Below, one piece after another: positions 25,681-35,400 of a stretch of DNA of 64,000 bases. The stretch covers positions 1,168,980 to 1,232,979 of the forward strand of contig NZ_RBWU01000001.1 of NCBI RefSeq assembly GCF_003634705.1, read 5' to 3'. The notes below the pieces were generated by a model. It worked only from the letters and a program-made list of their open reading frames with translations, had not been told where the DNA came from and made no database searches. The DNA comes from Actinomadura pelletieri DSM 43383. Lineage in GTDB: Bacteria > Actinomycetota > Actinomycetes > Streptosporangiales > Streptosporangiaceae. A program made the position numbers and the translations under genes. Position 1 is the first letter of the stretch, and each line of letters begins with the position of its first letter.

Positions 25681-27641
25681 CCGAACTGGCGGACGGCGCC
25701 CCGACCGTGGCCTCGGTCCGGCGGCGGGTGCTGGAGATCATCGCTTCTAACACGCTGTACGACCCGGCGCGGCTACGACTGGAGAGCCACCTCGAAGGGG
25801 AACTCGGGATCGACGCGACCACGCTGGACGCCATCCTGGCGGACGTCCGGGATCACTTCGGCCCGGATGTGCGGCCACCCCGCGACGTGGCGACCCCGCA
25901 GGACCTGATCGAGGCGGTCGCGCACGCGACACGGGCGTCCGCCGTCACCGCGACCGCCGCCGCGCCCGCGTCCGGGGACGGCGGCGCGGGCAACGATCCA
26001 CGGCTGGACGAGGTCGTGCTGGCGGTCGCGATGCGGCACACCCAGTACCGGCGTGACCAGCTCGACCTGGACGCCGAACTGGAGAGCGAGCTGGGCATCG
26101 ACTCGGTGGTGCTCGCCTCGATCATCAGCGACGCGGCGGCCGAACTCGGGCTGCCGGACAATCTGGCGTCCAAGCTCACGGTGCCCACCCTGCGCGAACT
26201 CGTCACGGAACTCGAAACCCACCGCACCGGCTCCGGCACGGCACGGCCCCGGACGGAACCGACCGTCCCCGACCCGGTCACCACGGCCCCCGAGCCACGC
26301 GAACCCGCGGTCGGCGAGCTGGACCCGGCCGCCCGACCGGAGACCGGTACATCCTGGGACGACCGGTCCATGCGCGACTTCATCGACGACCGCGACCCCG
26401 ACCTGTTCTCCAAGGCCCGGAGCTTCACGTCCTACCTCCGCGGACGCGAGGCCGAACACCTCTACTGGTACGGGATGCCGCTGCGGTCCCGGTGCGTCAA
26501 CCGCGCCCGGATCCACGACGAGCTGACCGGCCGGACCCGCGAGTTCCTCATGTTCGCCTCGAACAACTACCTCGGGCTGGCGAACCATCCGCGGGTCATC
26601 GACGCCGTCTGCGATGCGACCCGCACGTACGGGGCGACGAACACGGGCTGCCGCATCATCGGCGGCACCAACCACCTGCACAAGGAGCTGGAACACCGCC
26701 TCGCCAGATTCAAGGGACGGCAGGCCTGCATCGTCTATCCCGGCGGCTATGCCGCGAACCTCGGCGCGGTGTCGGCCCTGGTCGGCAGCCATGACGCGGT
26801 GATCGTGGACAAGCTCAACCACATGAGCATCGTCGACGGCTGCAAGCTGTCCGGCGGCGTCCGGAAGATCTACGGCCACAACGACATGCGCGCGCTGGAA
26901 CGGGTGCTGGAGCGCTGCGCGGAGACCGTCCGCGGCGGCAAGCTCATCATCACCGACGGTGTGTTCAGCATGCACGGGGACGTGTGCGACCTGCCGGAGA
27001 TCGTCCGCCTGGCACGGCGGTACGGCGCCCGGGTCATGGTCGACGACGCGCACGCGACGGGCGTCCTCGGCGAGCGCGGCTCCGGCACCGCCGAGCATTT
27101 CGGGCTCAAGGACGAGGTGGACCTGGAACTCGGCACCATGAGCAAGGCCCTCGCCGGCATGGGCGGATTCGTCGTCGGCGACGAGGAGGTCGTCGATTAC
27201 CTGCGCTTCTACTCCAACTCCTATGTCTTCGCGGCGACGATTCCCGCAGGTCTGGCCGCCGGGCTGATCGCGGCGATCGACGTCATGGAGGAGGAGCCCG
27301 AACGGCTCGCCCAGCTCTGGTCGAGCATCCGGCGGCTGCACACGGACCTCACCGACGCCGGGTTCGACCTGGAGAACACGCGCAGCGCGATCCTGCCCAT
27401 CGTCATCGGGGACGAGCGCCGGGCGATGGAGATGGGCCGCGCGGTGCGCGCCCGCGGCCTGTTCTGCCAGACGGTGGTGTTCCCGGGCGTCCCGCTCGGA
27501 GACGCCCGGCTTCGGGTGAGCGTGACGTCCGAGCACACGCCCGAGGACCTGGCCCTCGCCGCGCAGATCTTCGTGGACGCGGGACGGGAGACCGGCGTGC
27601 TGCCGGCTCCGGGCGGCGCACGGCGGGAGCCGGGCCGGTGA
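25677..27641 (+). CDS. redN: RedN, ACP-ACP-alpha-oxoamine synthase
   Basis: 654 aa. Two carrier-like domains (about residues 10-80 and 105-180) precede a PLP-dependent alpha-oxoamine synthase (about 235-640), with the cofactor Lys490 in GTMSKALAG. RedN holds the malonyl unit that RedX condenses with pyrrolyl-RedO, and its synthase domain then adds serine with loss of CO2 to make hydroxymethyl-bipyrrole. The second carrier has its Ser143 (GIDSVV). The first reads GIDATT, with Ala47 where serine belongs, so it cannot be phosphopantetheinylated. The 3' end is copied in the 173-bp duplication. Confidence 0.9.
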   Translation: MTELADGAPTVASVRRRVLEIIASNTLYDPARLRLESHLEGELGIDATTLDAILADVRDHFGPDVRPPRDVATPQDLIEAVAHATRASAVTATAAAPASGDGGAGNDPRLDEVVLAVAMRHTQYRRDQLDLDAELESELGIDSVVLASIISDAAAELGLPDNLASKLTVPTLRELVTELETHRTGSGTARPRTEPTVPDPVTTAPEPREPAVGELDPAARPETGTSWDDRSMRDFIDDRDPDLFSKARSFTSYLRGREAEHLYWYGMPLRSRCVNRARIHDELTGRTREFLMFASNNYLGLANHPRVIDAVCDATRTYGATNTGCRIIGGTNHLHKELEHRLARFKGRQACIVYPGGYAANLGAVSALVGSHDAVIVDKLNHMSIVDGCKLSGGVRKIYGHNDMRALERVLERCAETVRGGKLIITDGVFSMHGDVCDLPEIVRLARRYGARVMVDDAHATGVLGERGSGTAEHFGLKDEVDLELGTMSKALAGMGGFVVGDEEVVDYLRFYSNSYVFAATIPAGLAAGLIAAIDVMEEEPERLAQLWSSIRRLHTDLTDAGFDLENTRSAILPIVIGDERRAMEMGRAVRARGLFCQTVVFPGVPLGDARLRVSVTSEHTPEDLALAAQIFVDAGRETGVLPAPGGARREPGR

Positions 27642-27855
27642 GCGCGCGACGGTTCGGGCTCCTGGACGAGGGGATCGTGGGGCTTCGGGTGAGCGTGACG
27701 TCCGAGCACACGCCCGAGGACCTGGCCCTCGCCGCGCAGATCTTCGTGGACGCGGGACGGGAGACCGGCGTGCTGCCGGCTCCGGGCGGCGCACGGCGGG
27801 AGCCGGGCCGGTGAGCGCGCGACGGTTCGGGCTCCTGGACGAGGGGATCGTGGGG
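27510..27855. repeat. 173-bp perfect tandem duplication at redN/redM
   Basis: The stretch 27510-27682 is repeated at 27683-27855. It spans the last 43 codons of redN and the first 15 or so of redM. No difference is visible between the copies. Because 173 is not a multiple of three, the second copy reads in a different frame. Both full-length genes remain intact. Confidence 0.9.
27638..27814 (+). pseudogene. hybrid redM'-'redN reading frame from duplication
   Basis: A GTG overlapping the redN stop starts a 58-codon frame that begins like RedM and, after GIVGL, continues as the RedN C-terminus (RVSVTSEHTPED onward), stopping over the true redM GTG. It keeps stop/start overlap at both ends, so ribosomes could pass through to redM. 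A by-product of the duplication rather than a functional gene. Confidence 0.6.
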
Positions 27856-29439
27856 CTTCCGGACGTCGAGTCCCCCGAGCACGCTGCGCGTCCCGCCCTC
27901 GTGGGACGCCGGACCATCTCCTACGGGGAACTCGCCGCCACCGTGGCCTCGCTGTCCGCCGGGATCCTCGGCCTCGGCGCGCGTCCCGGCGACCGGGTCG
28001 CCGTCTGGATGGACAAGGGACCGGAGTACGCCGAGTGCATCCTCGCCGCGCTGCGGGCGGGCTGCGCGTACGTGCCGATCGACGCGGGACAGCCCGCGGC
28101 CAGGGCGGACACGATCCTCCGGGACGCGGAGCCGATCGTGCTGTTCACCGACCGGCGCCATCTCGCGCTTCTCGAAGGCCTGGAGGCCGCCCCGAAGCCG
28201 ACGTCGATCGTCGTGGTCGACGGCGTACCGCAGGCGAACACGCTGCCCGCCGTGGACCGCGACGAGTTCCTCAACGGCGCGGCACGGGACGCCGCCACGG
28301 CACGGCCGCCGCGGGTCACACCGTCCGACCTGGCCGCGATCCTCTACACGTCCGGCTCCACCGGAACGCCCAAGGGCGTCAAGATCTCGCACCGCAACCT
28401 GACGGCGTTCACCGGCTGGGCCCGCCGCGAGCTGGACGTCGGCGCGGACGACGTGTTCGCCAACCACGCCTCGTTCAACTTCGACCTCAGCACCTTCGAC
28501 CTGTTCGTGGCGCTCTCGGTCGGCGCGGCGGTGTGGATCGTCGAGGACGCCCAGGCCCGGGACGTCGCTGCGCTGGCGACCGGCATCCGCGAGCACGGGG
28601 TCACGGTCTGGTACTCGGTGCCGTCCATCCTGATGCTGCTCACCGCGTCAGGGGCGCTGACGACCGAGACCGCCGCCGGGCTGCGGTACGTGCTGTTCGC
28701 CGGTGAGGTCTACCCGATGCCGCGCCTCCGCGAGTTGAGCGCGCTCCTCCAAAGCCGGACGGTTCTGTACAACCTGTACGGGCCCACGGAGACCAACGTC
28801 TGCACCTACCACCGGGTTCGGCCGGAGGACCTTCGGCGGGACGAGCCGCTGCCCATCGGCCGCGCCGTCGGGAACGCCCGACTCATCGTCGTCGACGAGA
28901 ACGACCGACCCCTGCACGACCCGGACGCGATCGGGGAACTGATCGTCGAAGGCGACTGTGTCACCCCCGGCTACTGGGGCCGTGAGCCGGCGCCGTCCGC
29001 CGGGACGCCCGGCCTGTTCCGGCACGCCACGGGCGACCTGGTGAACCGCGACGCGGACGGCCTGCTCGTCTACCGGGGCCGCAAGGACCGCATGGTGAAG
29101 GTGTCCGGCTACCGCGTCGAACTGGGCGAGATCGAGGCCGTGGTACTCCGGCATCCCGCCATCGCGGAGGCCGCCGTCCTCCTGGAGGGGGACGGTGCGG
29201 ACGCGCGGCTCGTCCTCTACTACTGCGTCCGCGACGGCGCGGACGCGCCCGGCCTGATCGAGGTCAAGACGCACTGCGCACGGCAGTTGCCGAAGTACAT
29301 GGTCCCGCACGCGGCGACCCGGCTGAAGGCTCTTCCCCGCAACGCCAACGGCAAGGTCGACCTCGGCCGGCTCCGCGAACGCCGCGCCGCCCGCGAACCC
29401 GTGCCGGCGTCCGTCTCGTCCGGGGCGGTGGAAGGATGA
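27811..29439 (+). CDS. redM: RedM, L-prolyl-AMP ligase
   Basis: 542 aa adenylation enzyme. Motifs: LYTSGSTGTPKG (about residue 180), LYGPTETNV and TGDLV, and a C-terminal NANGKVDLGRL lysine. It activates L-proline with ATP and transfers it to the RedO carrier, the first step to the bipyrrole. The GTG at 27811 lies in the second copy of the duplication; it overlaps the following gene by 4 bases. Specificity for proline is inferred from context. Confidence 0.88.
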   Translation: MSARRFGLLDEGIVGLPDVESPEHAARPALVGRRTISYGELAATVASLSAGILGLGARPGDRVAVWMDKGPEYAECILAALRAGCAYVPIDAGQPAARADTILRDAEPIVLFTDRRHLALLEGLEAAPKPTSIVVVDGVPQANTLPAVDRDEFLNGAARDAATARPPRVTPSDLAAILYTSGSTGTPKGVKISHRNLTAFTGWARRELDVGADDVFANHASFNFDLSTFDLFVALSVGAAVWIVEDAQARDVAALATGIREHGVTVWYSVPSILMLLTASGALTTETAAGLRYVLFAGEVYPMPRLRELSALLQSRTVLYNLYGPTETNVCTYHRVRPEDLRRDEPLPIGRAVGNARLIVVDENDRPLHDPDAIGELIVEGDCVTPGYWGREPAPSAGTPGLFRHATGDLVNRDADGLLVYRGRKDRMVKVSGYRVELGEIEAVVLRHPAIAEAAVLLEGDGADARLVLYYCVRDGADAPGLIEVKTHCARQLPKYMVPHAATRLKALPRNANGKVDLGRLRERRAAREPVPASVSSGAVEG

Positions 29440-32400
29440 CGCGCCCGCACCCGATCGAAGACCACTGGGAGGGCCCCGAGCCGGACACGGTGGCGGGAAT
29501 CCTGCGGCACCACTTCCGGCGGACGCCCGACCGGCTCGCCTACCGCTTCCTGACCGGCCCGCGCGGGGACAGCGAGTCCTGGACCTACCGGGACCTCGAC
29601 CTTCGCGCACGTGCCATCGGCGGACGGCTCCAGCGGGAGGGGCTGCGCAACCGTCCCGTCCTGCTCCTGCTGCCGCCCGGCCTCGAATACGTCGCCGGGT
29701 TCCTCGGCTGCCTGTACGCCGGGGCCATCGCCGTCCCCGCCTACCCGCCGGACACCGGCCGGACGGGCGCGACGACGGCGCGGCTCGCCGCGGTCGCCCG
29801 CAACACCCAGGCCCCGTGGGCGCTGGTGGACGAGGAACAGAAACACTCCCTGGAGTCCGGTGCGGCGAGCCGGGGCGACCTGGGCGCCACGGACCTGCGC
29901 TGGCTGGCGAGCACGGAATGCGGCCAGGACGACGCCGACGCCTGGCACGACCCCGAAGCGACCCCCGGTTCGCTCGCGTTCCTGCAGTACACGTCCGGGT
30001 CCACCGCGATGCCGAAGGGCGTCATGGTGAGCAACGAGAACCTGGTCGCGAACCTGCGCACGATCCACCTGGCGCTCGAGCACGACCGGGACTCCGCCCT
30101 GGTGTCGTGGCTTCCGCCGTACCACGACATGGGCCTCGTCGGCGGGCTCCTGACCCCGCTGTACGGCGGCATCCCGGGTCACCTCATGGCGCCGCGGACG
30201 TTCATCCAGCGTCCGCTGCTGTGGCTGGAGACGCTCTCCAGTACCCGCGCGACGACCTCACCGTCCCCGAACTTCGGCTTCGACTACTGCCTGAGCCGGA
30301 TCTCCGAGGAGCAGGCGGCCGGGCTGGACCTCGGCTCCTGGCGGCACGCCCTGAACGGCGCGGAGCCGGTCCGCGCCGACACCCTCGACCGTTTCGCCGA
30401 ACGGTTCGCGCGGTGCGGCTTCGACCGGCGCGCGCTGCTGCCGTGCTACGGGCTGGCCGAGGCGACGCTCCTGGTCAGCGGTACCCCCGCCGACCGTGCG
30501 CCGCGGATCGCGTCCCTCGACGCGGAGGCGCTGGAGAACGCCCGTGTCGAGACGGCGGTCGCGGGGCGTCGCGCCGTCCGCGTCGTCGGCTGCGGACCCG
30601 CCGCCGACCGGGTCGACGTGGCGATCGTTGACCCGGCGACACGTCGGCGGCAGCCCGCCGGACGGGTCGGCGAGATCTGGATCAGCGGGCCGGGCGTCGC
30701 CCGCGGGTACTGGCGCAACCCCGATGCCACCCGGGAGACGTTCCAGGCACGGATCGTCGACGAGCCCGACGGCCCGGAACACCTGCGGACCGGTGACCTC
30801 GGCTTCGAGCGGGACGGCGAACTCCACATCGTCGGCCGGTTGAAGGACGTCGTGATCGTCCAGGGCCGCAACCACTATCCGCAGGACGTCGAGCTGACCG
30901 TGGAGCGCGTGGACGAGGCGATCCGGGGCGGCTGCGGCGCCGCGTTCGGCATCGACGTCGACGGCGCCGAGGAGATGGTCGTCGTCTACGAGGTGAACGG
31001 TCCCCGCGTCGACGACCCCGGGACGCTGCTCGCCCGGATCCGCGCGGCCATCGCCCGCGAGCACGAGGTCTCCCCGCACGCCGTCGTCCTGGTCAGAAGG
31101 GGCTCGGTCGGCAAGACCACGAGCGGCAAGATCCAGCGGCGGGGGTGCCGGGAGGCGTTCCTGACCTTCGGACTGCCGGTCGTCGCGGCGAGCGTGACCC
31201 AGGAGACCGGCACCGGGCACGGCAGCGCCGACCGGACGAGGCTCCTCGAAACGATCAGGTCAGCCGTCCCCGGCACGACGACCGCGTCCCCAGACCTCGA
31301 TGGCCGCGACTTCGCCGACATCGGCCTGACCTACACCGGGCTCCTGGACCTGGCGAACCACCTGAACCGCGAACTCGACCTACGAGTACCGCTCGGCGAT
31401 CTCCTGGCGGAACCGTCGATCCCCGCCCTCCTGAGCCTCCTCGGCGACGACGACGCCGACGCGGCCACACGCCCGTCCCAAAGCGCCACCGAAATCGAAG
31501 AATGGCTGGTGGAAAAGGTCGCCGCCCGGCTCGGCCTGCCCGCCGGGGCCATCGACACGACCGTCCCCTTCGCGGAACTCGGCCTGGCGTCCAAGGCCGC
31601 GGTCGGCATCATCGACGAACTCGGGACCTGGCTCGGACGCGCCCTCCCGTCCAGCACCGTCTTCGAACGCCCCACCATCCGGGACGTCGCGCACCGCCTC
31701 GGCGGCGAACACGACGAACACACGCTTCCCACACCGAAGCCCGAACCCGACGACGCCGCGGAGCCGATCGCGGTCGTCGGCCTCGGCTGCCGCTTCCCCG
31801 GCGCGTCCGACCCGGACGGCTACTGGCGCCTCCTCCTCGACGGCAGGGACGCCGTCACCGACGTCCCCCCGGGCCGATGGGACGTCACCGGAGTGGAGGC
31901 CCCGAACCGTGGCGGCTTCCTCGACCACATCGACCGCTTCGACGCCCGCTTCTTCGGCATCTCCGCACGCGAGGCCGAACGGATGGACCCGCAGCAGCGA
32001 CTCCTCCTGGAGATCGCCTGGGAGACGTTCGAGGACGCGGGCATCGCCCCCGACGCCGTAGCGGGCACCGACACCGGCGTGTTCGTCGGCATCAGCAGCC
32101 ACGACTACGCCGACCTCCAGACGTCCGACCACCGCTCGATCGACGTGTACGCCGCGACGGGCACGGCCCACGCGGTCGCGGCGAACCGGCTGTCGTACCA
32201 GTTCGACCTGCGCGGCCCGAGCCTCGCGATCGACACCGCCTGCTCGTCCTCGCTGGTCGCGGTGCACGCCGCATGCCGGAGCCTGCGCGCCGGGGAATGC
32301 GACATGGCGCTCGCGGGCGGCGTCAACCTGATCATCAATCCGGCGCTGTCGGTGGCGTTCGCCCGCGGCGGGATGCTGTCGCCGGACGGGACGTGCCGCA

Positions 32401-35400
32401 CCTTCGACGACGCGGCGAGCGGCTACGTCCGGGGCGAGGGCGCCGGGCTGGTCTGTCTGAAACGACTCTCCCGGGCGCTCGCCGACGGAGACCGAATCCT
32501 CGCGACCATCACCGGTGCCGCCGTCGGACACGGCGGCCGCGCCAACGGCCTCACCGCCCCGAAGGGATCGGCGCAGCGCCAGGTCATCGAACAGGCCCTC
32601 GCCGAGGCGGGCACGGACGCCCGGGAGATCGACTACGTCGAGGCGCACGGCACCGGCACGGTCCTCGGCGACCCGATCGAATGGGAGGCGCTCACCGAGG
32701 TGTACGGCCGGGACCGCGCCGCGGACTCGCCCTGCCCGGTCGGCTCCGTCAAGGCCAACATCGGGCATCTGGAGGCCGCCGCAGGGATCGCCGGGCTGAT
32801 CAAGGCCGTGCTGACCGTCTGGCACGGCGAGCTGCCCCCGCAACTGCACTTCACCACCCCGAACCGGCACCTGCCCTGGGACGGGTCCGGGCTCACCGTG
32901 CTGACCGAGCGGGACGGGCGCGTCCGCGTCCCGCCGTCCCGGGTCGCGGTCAGCTCGTTCGGGTTCGGCGGCGCCAACGCCCATGTGATCGTGGGCCGCC
33001 CGCCCGAGGCACGCCCGACGACGACCACACCGGGCGCGGATCGCCCGGTACAGGCGCTGTCCCTGTCCGCGCACACGCCGTCCGCGCTGGCGTCTCTCGC
33101 CCGCAGGTACCGGGCGCACATCGCGGCCCGCCCGGACGTCGAACTCGCGGACCTGTGCCACGCCGCCAACACCGGACGCGCCGCGCTCGGCCACCGCGCC
33201 GCCGTCGTAACCCAGTCGATGTCCGACCTGGACCAGGCGCTCACCGCGCTCGCCGCAGGCGAGGCGTCCGCGGACGTCATCCGCGGGGAGCGCACGGGAC
33301 GTGCCCCGAAGGCCGCGTTCCTGTTCAGCGGCCAGGGCACGCAGTACCCGGGAATGGGACGCGGCCTCTACGAGTCCAGCCAGGTGTACGCCGCCGTCAT
33401 CGACCAGGCGGACGACGTCCTACACCCCCTCCTCAACACTTCTCTCCGCGACCTCCTCTTCACCGGCGACGACCCGACCGAGCTGAAGAGAACCCGCAAC
33501 TGCCAACCGGCCCTCGTCGCCGTGGAGGTCGCGCTCGCCCGGCTCTGGGGCGCGCTCGGCGTCCGTCCGGTCGCCGTCCTCGGCCACAGTGTCGGCGCGT
33601 TCGCGGCGGCCTGCGTCGCGGGCGCGCTGTCCCTGGAGGACGCGCTGACCCTCGCCGCGACCCGTGGCCGTCTCATGGACGAGCTGCCAGGAGCGGGCGC
33701 CATGATCGCGTGCGCCGGTGAGCCGGAGCCGATCCAGGCGGCGGCCGCCGCCCGCCCGGCCGTCACGGTCGCGGCCGTCAACGCCCGTAACCATCTCGTG
33801 CTGTCCGGCCCGCTGGACGAGATCGACGAGCTGGCCCGCGACCTGCCGGACAAGGGAATCGTCGTCCGCCGACTGGCCGTCTCGCACGCCTTCCACTCGC
33901 CGCTGATGGCCGGTGCCGCCGACCCGCTACGGGACGCCGCCCACAACGTCGCCGCCCGGGAACCGGAGATGCCGTGGATCTCCGACCACACCGGGGAGCC
34001 GATGGGCCGTCCCGACCCCGGTTACTGGGCCGACCATCTGCTCGGCACGGTCAGGTTCGCGGACGGTCTCGCCACGCTGCGCAGGCTCGGCTGCGACACG
34101 TTCGTGGAGGCCGGCCCGCATCCCACCCTCCTCGGCCTGGCACGCACCGGCCTCGCCGGGGACGCCGAGTCGGCGCTGTGGTTGCCGTCCCTGCGCCGCA
34201 AGGCGGACGACTGGCAGACCTTCCTCCGGTCGGTCGGCCGCTGGTACTGCGCGGGCGGGGACGTCCGCTGGGCCGGGCTCGACGCCGATCGCCCGCGGCG
34301 GCGGGTCGCGGTGCCGCACGCGGTGTTCGAGCGCGGCACCTACTGGCTCAAAACACCCTGGTCAACGAGCGGAAACGGGACGGCCGAGCCGCGAAGGGAA
34401 CCCGACATGGACGGCAACGGATACGCGCACCCCACCCCGACGCCGCAGACGACGACGTCCGGCGACGGCGCCGCCAGGGTCCTGGCGTACATGTCCAAGG
34501 TCTGCGGTTTCCCCGTCGACCAGATCTCACCGCACGCCCGCGTCGGCAGCGAACTGGGCTTCGACTCGCTCATGAAGGGCGAGCTGGAACGTCATCTCGC
34601 CCCGCTGTATCCCGACCGTGTCGCGGGACTCCGCCACACCCTGCCCGAGGACTTCACGGTCGGCCAGCTCCTGGACGCCCTCGGCCTCACGGCCGCGCCC
34701 CAACCCGCGATGACGGCTCCACCAGCCCACACCTACACACCCGCCCCGGCCGCCATCCCCGCTCCCGCGCCCGCCCCCGCCCCGGACACGTCCCGGACGG
34801 TCAAGGTCCAGCGCCGGTTCGAGGACTGGGAGGAATACGCCGCGATGCTGGAACGCCTCCGGCTGATCGAGGCGAGCGGCCCCAACGCCTACGAACGCGT
34901 CCACGAGGGGTTCAACTCCGGCCTGATCCAGATGAACGGCCGCCAGATGGTCAACTTCTCGGCGTTCAACTACCTGGCCCTGTCGGCGCACCCCCGGTTG
35001 CGCGCGGCGGCCAAGGCCGCGATCGACCGTTACGGGACGTCCAGCTCCGCCACCCCGCTGCTCTGCGGGGAGACCCCGCTGCACCACGAGCTGGAGGCGG
35101 AGATCGCCGGGTTCCTCGGCGCCGAGGCGGCGATCGTGTTCGCGGGCGGGCACGCCACCAACGTCGCGACGGTCGGGCACCTCTTCGGGCCCGAGGACAT
35201 CATCGTCCACGACGAGTGGATCCATGACAGCACGGTTCGCGGGTGCATCCTGTCCGGCGCGCTGCGGCGACCGTTCCCGCACAACGACTGGCAGGCCCTC
35301 GACCGCATTCTCACCGCGACACGCGGCCGGTTCCGCCGCGCCCTGGTCGTGATCGAGGGTGCCTACAGCCAGGACGGCGACCTTCCCGACCTGCCGCGCT

